Part shown: piece after piece, positions 1 through 5,897 of the stretch
Numbering within the stretch: position 1 is the first letter of the stretch
Layout of the letters: every line of letters begins with the position of its first letter
Assembly (NCBI GenBank): GCA_002292975.1
Contig: DBCI01000060.1
Span: forward strand, 10,803 to 16,699
Length of the DNA stretch: 5,897 bases
Direction of reading: 5' to 3'
From: Polynucleobacter sp. UBA962
GTDB taxonomy: Bacteria > Pseudomonadota > Gammaproteobacteria > Burkholderiales > Burkholderiaceae
Notes under the pieces: generated by a model
Told to the model about the DNA's origin: nothing
Databases searched by the model: none
Seen by the model: only the letters and a program-made list of their open reading frames with translations
Made by a program: the position numbers and the translations under genes

Positions 1-1389
1 GTTGAAGTTAAATCTACTGGTTCATTAAAGTTCTCCTCAACCATGCGCATTGTGACTAATGCTAAAGGTGAGCAAGTGGTGATCTCGCGCTCAGGTGAGG
101 CTTTGGTCTTAGACGACAACGGTCGTGAGCGTGAGCGTCATAAGATTCCGTACGGCGCAACCTTGATTGTTAAAGAAGGTGCCAATGTAAAAGCTGGAAA
201 TAGCATTGCTACTTGGGACCCACTAACACGTCCAATTATTTCGGAGTTTGCTGGTATTGCTCGCTTTGAAAACGTTGAAGAAGGCGTTACAGTTGCTAAA
301 CAAGTTGATGAGGTTACAGGCCTCTCGACTTTAGTGGTCATTGATGGCAAGCGTCGTTCGGCAGCGAGTAAAGGTTTGCGACCAGTTATTCAGTTGTTGG
401 ATGGCCAAGGGAACAATATCAAGATTACCGGTACTGAACACCCAGTAACAATTGGTCTTCAGGTCGGCGCTTTAATTACTGTCAAAGATGGCCAGAAGAT
501 CGAAGTGGGCGAGGTCTTGGCGCGTATTCCGATTGAGTCACAGAAGACACGCGATATTACCGGTGGATTACCTCGTGTTGCTGAACTCTTCGAGGCTCGC
601 TCACCTAAAGATGCTGCTATTTTGGCAAAGGTGACTGGAACCGTCTCATTTGGTAAAGAAACTAAGGGAAAGCAGCGCTTAGTGATTACCGATATGGATG
701 GTGAGAGCAGTGAGTTCTTGATCCCGAAAGAGAAGCAAGTATTGGTTCATGATGGTCAGGTCGTCAATAAAGGCGAAATGATTGTTGAGGGGCCTGCTGA
801 TCCGCACGATATTTTGACTCTCAAGGGCATTGAGGAGTTAGCAATCTACATCGTCGATGAGGTTCAAGACGTGTATCGCCTTCAAGGTGTGAAGATCAAC
901 GACAAGCATATTGAGGTCATCGTGCGTCAGATGCTCCGTCGCGTGCAGATTACCAACCCTGGCGATGCTAACTTCATCACTGGCGAGCAAGTCGAGCGTT
1001 CGAAGCTATATGACGAAAATGATCGTGTGATAGCAGAAGGTAAAACTCCTGCTCAATTTGAAAACGTACTCCTAGGTATTACGAAAGCGTCTTTATCAAC
1101 CGATAGCTTTATCTCGGCGGCGTCTTTCCAAGAAACCACCCGAGTATTGACCGAAGCCGCCATTATGGGCAAGGTTGATACTCTGAGGGGTCTCAAAGAG
1201 AACGTCATTATTGGTCGTTTGATTCCGGCAGGAACTGGCTTAGCCTATCGTCGTGCTAGAAAAGTGCGCGAACAGTTTGAGCGTGACCGTGCCCAAATGA
1301 TTGCAGCTGAAGAAGCATTGGCTTTAGAGGCGGGCGTTGTTGAAGTCGCGGAAGGGGCAGCACCGGAAGGCGGGGCTGAGCAAGCTTGA
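1..1389 (+). CDS. rpoC: DNA-directed RNA polymerase subunit beta', C-terminal part (5' truncated by window edge)
   Basis: The beta' subunit forms the RNA polymerase active-site cleft with beta. The frame is open from base 1 ([11 protein letters not shown]...), so the ATG at 43 is an internal Met and not the start; 462 C-terminal residues are present. By comparison with remembered E. coli RpoC, codons 1 to about 180 are most of the SI3 insertion that interrupts the trigger loop. [19 protein letters not shown] (182-200) is the second trigger-loop half and its follow-on. The conserved C-terminal blocks follow: [20 protein letters not shown], SFQETTR (375-381), GLKEN (397-401) and GRLIPAGTG (405-413), the region near the omega-subunit contact. 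The protein ends in a low-complexity Glu/Ala/Gly tail. The catalytic Asp triad and zinc-binding N-terminus lie upstream of the window. The stop is TGA at 1387. It is presumably the last gene of the rpoBC operon. No frameshift is seen. Identity is very secure. Confidence 0.98.
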   Translation, partial: VEVKSTGSLKFSSTMRIVTNAKGEQVVISRSGEALVLDDNGRERERHKIPYGATLIVKEGANVKAGNSIATWDPLTRPIISEFAGIARFENVEEGVTVAKQVDEVTGLSTLVVIDGKRRSAASKGLRPVIQLLDGQGNNIKITGTEHPVTIGLQVGALITVKDGQKIEVGEVLARIPIESQKTRDITGGLPRVAELFEARSPKDAAILAKVTGTVSFGKETKGKQRLVITDMDGESSEFLIPKEKQVLVHDGQVVNKGEMIVEGPADPHDILTLKGIEELAIYIVDEVQDVYRLQGVKINDKHIEVIVRQMLRRVQITNPGDANFITGEQVERSKLYDENDRVIAEGKTPAQFENVLLGITKASLSTDSFISAASFQETTRVLTEAAIMGKVDTLRGLKENVIIGRLIPAGTGLAYRRARKVREQFERDRAQMIAAEEALALEAGVVEVAEGAAPEGGAEQA

Positions 1390-1412
1390 TGGGTGTCAGT
1401 AAATAAGGCAAT

Positions 1413-1456
1413 TTGGCCAGTTTTTTCCTCAAAGGTTGACGGAAAAGGCTGGCCAA
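1413..1456 (+). terminator. Long hairpin after rpoC, possible end of the rpoBC transcript (no U-tract)
   Basis: Arms 1413-1428 and 1441-1456 pair over 16 positions, with two G-U wobbles (1421-1448 and 1422-1447). After a bulged C1440, 1429-1432 (tcaa) pairs with 1436-1439 (ttga) around a three-base loop, giving 20 pairs in total. It lies 23 nt after the rpoC stop, so only transcripts running out of rpoC would contain it. No run of T follows the 3' arm (gctagaatgctg), and the only T6 (1421-1426) is inside the 5' arm, so it is not a textbook intrinsic terminator. It may be a weak terminator, an mRNA 3'-end stabiliser, or simply a structure formed at the promoter. The structure is read directly from the bases; the function is inferred. 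Confidence 0.5.
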
Positions 1457-1471
1457 GCTAGAATGCTGAGT
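1421..1471 (+). promoter_or_regulatory. Sigma70-type promoter of the str operon (upstream of rpsL)
   Basis: TTGACG at 1436-1441 (5 of 6 matches to the -35 consensus) and TAGAAT at 1459-1464 (5 of 6 to the -10) are separated by exactly 17 bases. There is no extended -10 TG. Upstream, T6 at 1421-1426 followed four bases later by AAA (1431-1433) resembles an UP element of the kind found at strong ribosomal promoters. Transcription would start near 1470-1472, leaving a leader of about 98 nt before rpsL. The fit in position and sequence is good for the main str operon promoter, with rpsL, rpsG, fusA and tuf downstream. The -35 box lies in the loop-proximal part of the 1413-1456 hairpin. Confidence 0.8.
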
Positions 1472-1487
1472 TCTACTGATTTGTAAG

Positions 1488-1538
1488 AAAATCAATTACT
1501 TAGAAAAACCCAAGAATTTTTTCTAATGCATTGATTTT
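1488..1538 (+). promoter_or_regulatory. AU-rich two-part hairpin in the rpsL leader RNA
   Basis: Outer arms 1488-1496 (aaaatcaat) and 1530-1538 (attgatttt) are perfect complements over 9 bp. Inside a 3x3 internal loop, 1500-1508 (ttagaaaaa) pairs perfectly with 1518-1526 (tttttctaa), leaving a nine-base loop. The whole element sits about 17 nt after the predicted transcription start and 30 nt before the rpsL ATG. It has almost no GC pairs apart from single ones in each stem, so stability is modest and it is not a classic terminator. It may set leader stability, expose the weak rpsL ribosome site, or act as an attenuation or protein-binding site. The pairing is seen; the role is inferred. Confidence 0.45.
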
Positions 1539-1555
1539 TATAGATAAAAGCAATT

Positions 1556-1561
1556 AGCGAG
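1556..1561 (+). promoter_or_regulatory. Weak Shine-Dalgarno of rpsL
   Basis: AGCGAG ends seven bases before the ATG at 1569. Only GAG plus an isolated G would pair with the 16S anti-SD, which is weak for a highly expressed ribosomal protein gene. The flanks are AT-rich (gtaaattt), which should keep the site unstructured. Confidence 0.45.
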
Positions 1562-1568
1562 TAAATTT

Positions 1569-1946
1569 ATGCCAACAATTAACCAACTGTTACGCAATCC
1601 GCGTTCGCGCCTTGTTGTAAAGAGCAAGAGCCCTGCGTTGCAGAATAGCCCCCAACGCCGTGGTGTTTGCACGCGCGTTTATACCACTACGCCTAAAAAG
1701 CCAAACTCAGCATTGCGTAAAGTTGCTAAGGTACGCTTAACCAATGGTTTTGAGGTCATCTCCTATATTGGTGGTGAGGGCCATAACCTTCAGGAGCACT
1801 CGGTTGTTTTGATCCGTGGTGGTCGTGTAAAGGATTTGCCAGGTGTGCGTTATCACATCGTCCGTGGATCATTGGATCTACAGGGCGTTAAAGATCGTAA
1901 GCAATCTCGCTCTAAGTACGGCGCAAAGCGCGCCAAGAAAGCGTAA
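1569..1946 (+). CDS. rpsL: 30S ribosomal protein S12
   Basis: S12 sits at the decoding centre of the 30S subunit and controls tRNA selection accuracy. The 125-residue product is the normal bacterial length (124 in E. coli). The family core is unmistakable: [21 protein letters not shown] at about 31-51, then [22 protein letters not shown] (57-78) and [14 protein letters not shown] (83-96), and a basic C-terminal tail ending KRAKKA. Lys43, Lys88 and Pro91, where streptomycin-resistance changes map in other bacteria, carry the usual sensitive-type residues. Asp89, the beta-methylthiolation target of RimO, is present. The start is ATG at 1569, matching the conserved MxTxNQL N-terminus. It is the first gene of the str operon and is preceded by its own promoter. 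Stop is TAA. Confidence 0.99.
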   Translation: MPTINQLLRNPRSRLVVKSKSPALQNSPQRRGVCTRVYTTTPKKPNSALRKVAKVRLTNGFEVISYIGGEGHNLQEHSVVLIRGGRVKDLPGVRYHIVRGSLDLQGVKDRKQSRSKYGAKRAKKA

Positions 1947-1982
1947 ATAAGTTTGTTGTAATGCAGTAGAGGTTTTAGGACC

Positions 1983-2043
1983 AAGTAAGTGGTTACTTCG
2001 CTTTGTTAGCAAAGTAGTTAAGTAACTGAGGGGAATGTTCCCT
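1983..2043 (+). promoter_or_regulatory. Structured rpsL-rpsG intercistronic RNA, candidate S7 autoregulatory site
   Basis: The 119-nt spacer 1947-2065 is rich in pairing. AAGTAA at 1983-1988 pairs with TTACTT at 1993-1998 around a four-base loop. The same TTACTT can instead pair with a second AAGTAA at 2020-2025, extended to 1990-1998/2020-2028 with two wobbles, and enclosing an inner stem 2000-2005/2010-2015 with loop ttag. The two folds exclude each other. A third stem, GGGA 2031-2034 with TCCC 2039-2042, lies next to the rpsG ribosome site. TAACTGA occurs twice (2023-2029 and 2043-2049). In E. coli, S7 represses its own synthesis by binding the equivalent rpsL-rpsG spacer. The pairing is seen; that S7 binds here is inferred from position. 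Confidence 0.6.
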
Positions 2044-2055
2044 AACTGAATAGAT

Positions 2056-2060
2056 AGGAG
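2056..2060 (+). promoter_or_regulatory. Strong Shine-Dalgarno of rpsG
   Basis: AGGAG lies five bases before the ATG at 2066. It is the best ribosome site in the window and fixes the rpsG start. Its nearness to the stem 2031-2042 fits translational control of S7 synthesis. Confidence 0.85.
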
Positions 2061-2065
2061 TAGTT

Positions 2066-2536
2066 ATGCCGCGTCGTCGCGAAGTTCCCAAACGGGAGAT
2101 CCTTCCAGACCCAAAATTTGGGAATGTGGAAGTTGCTAAGTTCATGAACGTTTTAATGCTTGATGGCAAGAAATCTGTCGCCGAGAGAATCGTTTATGGC
2201 GCTTTTGAGCATATTGAGAAAAAAGCCAATAAAGAACCCTTAGAGATCTTTTCAACTGCGATGGGAAATGTAAAACCCATGGTTGAAGTGAAGAGCCGTC
2301 GGGTTGGTGGCGCCAATTATCAGGTTCCAGTCGAAGTACGTCCATCGCGTCGGTCTGCTCTGGCAATGCGCTGGCTTCGAGAGGCAGCCAAGAAGCGTGG
2401 CGAGAAATCAATGGCCCAACGCTTGGCCAACGAATTACTTGAGGCTGCTGAAGGTCGTGGCGGCGCAATGAAGAAGCGCGAAGAAGTTCACCGTATGGCG
2501 GAAGCGAATAAGGCCTTCTCGCATTTCCGTTTCTAA
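2066..2536 (+). CDS. rpsG: 30S ribosomal protein S7
   Basis: S7 is the primary binder of the 3' major domain of 16S rRNA, nucleates assembly of the 30S head and lines the E-site exit. The 156-residue product has the standard short-form length. Seen are the basic N-terminal arm [32 protein letters not shown] helix 1 (15-35), the RNA-binding beta-hairpin around 73-91 ([19 protein letters not shown]) followed by RP, and the C-terminal helices with [15 protein letters not shown] and an FSHFRF end. Start is ATG at 2066 behind AGGAG; stop TAA at 2534. In E. coli S7 is the str operon's translational repressor, and the folded spacer upstream fits that role here. fusA begins 23 nt downstream, close enough for coupled translation. 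All conserved blocks are intact. Confidence 0.99.
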   Translation: MPRRREVPKREILPDPKFGNVEVAKFMNVLMLDGKKSVAERIVYGAFEHIEKKANKEPLEIFSTAMGNVKPMVEVKSRRVGGANYQVPVEVRPSRRSALAMRWLREAAKKRGEKSMAQRLANELLEAAEGRGGAMKKREEVHRMAEANKAFSHFRF

Positions 2537-2546
2537 CGCTCTAACC

Positions 2547-2562
2547 GAAAGACAAAAAAGTG
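2547..2562 (+). promoter_or_regulatory. Atypical fusA initiation region: GTG start, no clear Shine-Dalgarno
   Basis: The only upstream purine stretch is GAAAGA (2547-2552), which pairs poorly with the anti-SD. It is followed by C and A6 directly before GTG at 2560. In this frame the previous codons reach a TAA at 2542, so no earlier start exists. The conserved N-terminus ([14 protein letters not shown]) begins exactly at the GTG. Initiation likely relies on ribosomes arriving from rpsG, or on the unstructured A-rich leader. Confidence 0.75.
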
Positions 2563-4662
2563 GCACGCAAAACCCCCATTGAGCTCTATCGCAATATTGG
2601 CATCTCTGCACATATTGACGCTGGTAAAACGACAACGACTGAGCGCGTACTGTTTTATACCGGTGTAAATCATAAAATTGGTGAAGTCCATGATGGCGCT
2701 GCCACGATGGATTGGATGGAGCAAGAGCAAGAGCGTGGTATCACGATTACCTCTGCTGCAACCACTGCATTCTGGAAAGGAATGGCTGGTAACTATCCCG
2801 AGCATCGTATTAATATTATTGATACCCCGGGACACGTTGACTTCACAATTGAAGTAGAACGCTCAATGCGCGTTCTAGATGGTGCATGCATGGTGTACTG
2901 TGCTGTGGGTGGCGTACAACCTCAGTCTGAAACAGTATGGCGACAAGCAAATAAGTATCGCGTTCCCCGCCTCGCTTTTGTAAATAAGATGGATCGTACT
3001 GGAGCAAACTTCTTTAAGGTCTACGACCAAATGAAGATACGCTTAAAAGCAAATCCGATACCGGTTCAGATTCCGATTGGCGCAGAGGAGAATTTCCAAG
3101 GCGTGGTGGATCTAGTGAAAATGAAATCCATTGTTTGGGATGATGCTTCGCAAGGCACAAAATTTACGTATGGCGAGATTCCAGCTGAATTGAAAGAAAC
3201 TGCAGAAGAGTGGCGCGAGAAAATGCTTGAAGCTGCTGCTGAAAGCTCTGAAGAGATGATGGATAAATATCTCGGTGGCGAAACTCTCACAGAAGAAGAG
3301 ATTAAAAAAGCGCTACGCAATAGAACCATTGCTGGCGAAATCGTACCGATGCTTTGTGGTAGTGCATTTAAAAACAAAGGTGTTCAAGCGATGTTAGATG
3401 CCGTTGTCGATTTCTTGCCATCTCCGGTCGATATTCCTCCGGTCAAGGGCGAGAAAGAAGACGGCAGCGAAACAAGTCGCAAAGCCAGCGATGACGAGAA
3501 GTTCTCAGCCTTAGCATTTAAGATCATGACCGACCCATTTGTTGGACAGCTCATTTTCTTCCGTGTGTACTCAGGCGTTATTAATTCTGGTGACACCATT
3601 TACAACCCAATCAAGGGCAAGAAAGAGCGTATCGGCCGTTTGTTGCAGATGCACGCGAATCAACGTGAAGAGATTAAAGAAGTTCGCGCTGGCGATATCG
3701 CTGCTGCCGTTGGTTTAAAAGAGGCAACGACAGGAGAAACACTTTGTGATCCCGATAATATTTTGATTCTAGAGCGCATGGTCTTCCCTGAGCCGGTTAT
3801 TTCTCAGGCAGTAGAGCCAAAGACAAAGGCAGACCAAGAAAAAATGGGCTTGGCACTCAATCGTTTGGCTCAAGAAGATCCATCATTCCGCGTAAAGACC
3901 GATGAAGAGTCTGGTCAAACCATCATCTCTGGAATGGGTGAGTTGCATCTTGAGATCTTAGTCGATCGTATGAAGCGGGAGTTTAGCGTTGAGGCAACGG
4001 TTGGTAAGCCACAGGTTGCCTATCGCGAAACAATTCGTAAAAATTGTGATGAGGTCGAAGGTAAATTTGTAAAGCAGTCTGGTGGACGCGGCCAATACGG
4101 ACATGTGGTGTTAAAGCTAGAACCACAGGCTCCTGGTAAAGGCTTTGAGTTCGTTGATGCAATCAAGGGCGGAGTAGTGCCTCGTGAATACATCCCTGCT
4201 GTTGAAAAAGGAATTGTTGAAACCCTTACGTCGGGCGTTCTGGCCGGATACCCGGTAGTTGATATCAAGGCAACCTTATTCTTCGGTTCGTATCATGATG
4301 TTGACTCAAACGAGAACGCATTTAAGATGGCTGGCTCAATGGCATTTAAAGAGGGCATGCGTAGAGCAAGTCCAGTATTGCTGGAGCCAATGATGGCTGT
4401 CGAAGTAGAGACTCCAGAAGATTTCATGGGTAACGTAATGGGCGACCTATCGTCACGCCGAGGAATTTTGCAAGGTATGGATGATATCCCGGGCGGTGGC
4501 AAGATTGTGCGCGCCGAAGTGCCGCTAGCAGAAATGTTTGGATACTCGACAGGACTGCGTTCCTTAACCCAGGGTCGGGCAACCTACACCATGGAATTTA
4601 AGCATTATTCAGAAGCACCCAAAAACGTTGCCGAGGCAGTAATGGCAGCAAAAGCAAAGTAA
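2560..4662 (+). CDS. fusA: Elongation factor G (translocation GTPase)
   Basis: EF-G hydrolyses GTP on the ribosome to move mRNA and tRNAs by one codon, and with RRF it recycles ribosomes. The 700-residue length is normal (704 in E. coli). The GTP-binding motifs are all present: G1 AHIDAGKT at 17-24, G2 RGITIT at 59-64, G3 DTPGH at 88-92 with catalytic His92, G4 NKMD at 142-145, and G5 GSA at 267-269. A G' subdomain insert (about 160-260) and domains II-V follow. Domain IV carries [10 protein letters not shown] at 507-516, and its tip region includes GSYHDVDS with His579, the counterpart of E. coli His583/584. The start codon is GTG. The gene follows rpsG by 23 nt and precedes tuf by 44 nt, in the usual str order. 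No defect is seen. The full bacterial EF-G signature, next to rpsG, argues against a paralogue such as TetM or EF-G2. Confidence 0.99.
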   Translation: MARKTPIELYRNIGISAHIDAGKTTTTERVLFYTGVNHKIGEVHDGAATMDWMEQEQERGITITSAATTAFWKGMAGNYPEHRINIIDTPGHVDFTIEVERSMRVLDGACMVYCAVGGVQPQSETVWRQANKYRVPRLAFVNKMDRTGANFFKVYDQMKIRLKANPIPVQIPIGAEENFQGVVDLVKMKSIVWDDASQGTKFTYGEIPAELKETAEEWREKMLEAAAESSEEMMDKYLGGETLTEEEIKKALRNRTIAGEIVPMLCGSAFKNKGVQAMLDAVVDFLPSPVDIPPVKGEKEDGSETSRKASDDEKFSALAFKIMTDPFVGQLIFFRVYSGVINSGDTIYNPIKGKKERIGRLLQMHANQREEIKEVRAGDIAAAVGLKEATTGETLCDPDNILILERMVFPEPVISQAVEPKTKADQEKMGLALNRLAQEDPSFRVKTDEESGQTIISGMGELHLEILVDRMKREFSVEATVGKPQVAYRETIRKNCDEVEGKFVKQSGGRGQYGHVVLKLEPQAPGKGFEFVDAIKGGVVPREYIPAVEKGIVETLTSGVLAGYPVVDIKATLFFGSYHDVDSNENAFKMAGSMAFKEGMRRASPVLLEPMMAVEVETPEDFMGNVMGDLSSRRGILQGMDDIPGGGKIVRAEVPLAEMFGYSTGLRSLTQGRATYTMEFKHYSEAPKNVAEAVMAAKAK

Positions 4663-4692
4663 TTTAATTTTTTGAACATTGATTAGCTAAAT

Positions 4693-4698
4693 AGAAGG
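4693..4698 (+). promoter_or_regulatory. Shine-Dalgarno of tuf
   Basis: AGAAGG ends eight bases before the ATG at 4707. It supports this start and allows tuf to be translated independently of fusA, as expected for one of the most abundant cell proteins. The 44-nt spacer is AT-rich and contains no hairpin with a U-tract, so no terminator separates the two genes. Confidence 0.75.
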
Positions 4699-4706
4699 CA
4701 CCCAAA

Positions 4707-5897
4707 ATGGCAAAAGAAAAATTTGAACGGACTAAACCCCACGTGAACGTTGGCACCATTGGTCACGTCGATCATGGTAAGACCACCCTCACCGCAGCAA
4801 TCACCACGGTGCTCTCTAAGCTCTTTGGTGGCGAAGCCAAAGCATACGATCAGATCGATGCTGCTCCTGAAGAGAAGGCGCGTGGGATTACGATTAATAC
4901 AGCGCACGTCGAGTACGAGACCAAGAACCGTCACTACGCACACGTTGATTGCCCAGGCCACGCTGACTATGTGAAGAACATGATTACGGGTGCAGCGCAG
5001 ATGGACGGCGCCATCCTCGTGGTCTCTGCTGCAGACGGCCCAATGCCCCAAACCCGTGAGCACATCCTCTTAGCACGCCAAGTAGGTGTGCCTTACATCA
5101 TCGTGTTCATGAACAAATGCGATATGGTCGATGATGCCGAGCTCTTAGAGTTAGTCGAGATGGAAGTGCGTGAGCTTCTCTCCAAGTATGACTTCCCAGG
5201 GGACGATACCCCGATCGTCAAAGGGTCTGCCAAGCTTGCCTTAGAAGGCGATAAGGGCGAACTCGGTGAAGGTGCCATTATTAAACTAGCCGAAGCCTTA
5301 GATACCTACATCCCCAATCCCGAGCGTGCCATTGATGGCGCCTTCTTAATGCCCGTCGAAGACGTGTTCTCGATCTCCGGTCGTGGAACTGTGGTGACCG
5401 GTCGTATTGAGCGCGGCATTGTAAAAGTCGGTGAAGAGATTGAGATCGTCGGTATTAAGCCCACCCTCAAGACCACCTGCACGGGTGTTGAGATGTTCCG
5501 TAAACTCTTAGATCAAGGTCAAGCGGGCGATAACGTCGGCATTCTCTTGCGTGGCACCAAACGCGAAGAGGTCGAGCGCGGTCAAGTATTAGCCAAGCCC
5601 GGTTCGATTACGCCACACACCCACTTTACCGCGGAGGTGTATGTGCTGTCTAAAGATGAGGGTGGTCGTCATACTCCCTTCTTTAACAACTACCGCCCCC
5701 AGTTTTACTTCCGCACCACCGATGTCACCGGCTCGATTGAGTTGCCAAAAGACAAAGAGATGGTCATGCCAGGCGATAACGTCACCATTACCGTGAAGTT
5801 GATTGCCCCGATTGCAATGGAAGAAGGCTTACGCTTTGCGATCCGCGAAGGCGGTCGTACGGTCGGTGCCGGTGTCGTTGCGAAGATTTTGGCGTAA
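4707..5897 (+). CDS. tuf: Elongation factor Tu
   Basis: EF-Tu delivers aminoacyl-tRNA to the ribosomal A site as a GTP complex and is recycled by EF-Ts. The 396-residue product is full length for Betaproteobacteria (394 in E. coli). Domain I has G1 GHVDHGKT at 19-26, switch I RGITIN at 59-64 with Thr62, G3 DCPGH at 81-85 with catalytic His85, G4 NKCD at 136-139, and G5 GSAK at 173-176. Domain II contains [17 protein letters not shown]. Domain III contains the [19 protein letters not shown] tRNA-binding block and ends [14 protein letters not shown] at 4707 follows a good Shine-Dalgarno. TAA at 5895 is the last codon of the window, so no terminator can be judged. Codon choice is more C-ending than in fusA. 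Betaproteobacteria commonly have a second near-identical tuf near secE-nusG; it is not in this window. Confidence 0.99.
   Translation: MAKEKFERTKPHVNVGTIGHVDHGKTTLTAAITTVLSKLFGGEAKAYDQIDAAPEEKARGITINTAHVEYETKNRHYAHVDCPGHADYVKNMITGAAQMDGAILVVSAADGPMPQTREHILLARQVGVPYIIVFMNKCDMVDDAELLELVEMEVRELLSKYDFPGDDTPIVKGSAKLALEGDKGELGEGAIIKLAEALDTYIPNPERAIDGAFLMPVEDVFSISGRGTVVTGRIERGIVKVGEEIEIVGIKPTLKTTCTGVEMFRKLLDQGQAGDNVGILLRGTKREEVERGQVLAKPGSITPHTHFTAEVYVLSKDEGGRHTPFFNNYRPQFYFRTTDVTGSIELPKDKEMVMPGDNVTITVKLIAPIAMEEGLRFAIREGGRTVGAGVVAKILA

Noticed and set aside
43..1389. ATG at 43 as the start of a separate 448-residue gene
   Set aside because: The frame is open and matches RpoC upstream of it to base 1, so it is an internal Met of rpoC.
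1459..1475. Inverted repeat TAGAA-N7-TTCTA over the -10 and start site as an operator
   Set aside because: Only five bases per arm and one arm is the -10 itself; expected by chance in AT-rich DNA.
1256..1495. Minus-strand 79-codon ORF over the rpoC end and spacer
   Set aside because: It is antisense to rpoC and the hairpin/promoter, has no recognisable domain and no ribosome site I could identify; a shadow frame.
2142..2835. Minus-strand ORFs within rpsG and the start of fusA (2142-2468, 2435-2635, 2533-2835)
   Set aside because: They are antisense to highly conserved genes, overlap each other, and show low-complexity or unfamiliar sequence.
4683..4690. Palindrome TTAGCTAA before tuf
   Set aside because: Eight bases with no loop, no U-tract and no second copy; too short to support a site or terminator.
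4672..4698. TTGAAC in the fusA-tuf spacer as a tuf promoter
   Set aside because: No -10-like hexamer at 16-18 bases downstream; the interval holds the Shine-Dalgarno instead.
4683..5063. Minus-strand 126-codon ORF and the +1-shifted 74-codon ORF at 4750-4974 inside tuf
   Set aside because: Codon bias in tuf leaves the other frames open; neither resembles a known protein, and the tuf frame accounts for the conservation.

Overview
The window carries the 3' end of rpoC followed by four complete genes of the str operon, all on the + strand: rpoC' - rpsL - rpsG - fusA - tuf. The proteins are transcription and translation core components: the RNA polymerase beta' subunit, ribosomal proteins S12 and S7, and elongation factors G and Tu. 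Every gene is intact, and I found no mobile element, CRISPR array, tRNA or rRNA. This is a core housekeeping region, and I do not see a new biological system in it. The points of interest are in the non-coding spacers.

The organism looks like a betaproteobacterium of the Burkholderiales, possibly Polynucleobacter or a close relative. The reasons are the 396-residue EF-Tu with Burkholderiales-like wording, the beta-type RpoC C-terminus (it has SI3 and a Glu/Ala-rich tail), the direct adjacency of rpoC and the str operon (separate loci in E. coli), and moderate base composition (about half GC by eye). The genus is a guess from memory of the family.

Layout: 1-1389 is rpoC, open at the 5' edge. 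The spacer 1390-1568 holds a 20-bp hairpin, a near-consensus sigma70 promoter whose -35 lies inside that hairpin, and an AU-rich leader hairpin upstream of rpsL. rpsL (1569-1946) is followed by a 119-nt spacer with two mutually exclusive hairpins, a third small hairpin and a strong Shine-Dalgarno for rpsG. This is the position where S7 autoregulates the operon in E. coli. rpsG (2066-2536) is followed after 23 nt by fusA (2560-4662), which starts with GTG and lacks a clear Shine-Dalgarno. tuf (4707-5897) follows after 44 nt with a good Shine-Dalgarno, and its stop codon is the last base triplet of the window.

Functionally, the rpsL promoter probably drives S12, S7, EF-G and EF-Tu together. S7 feedback on the rpsL-rpsG spacer and coupling into fusA would balance ribosome and factor synthesis. 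The genes expected next (rpsJ and the S10 cluster in Betaproteobacteria) lie outside the window.
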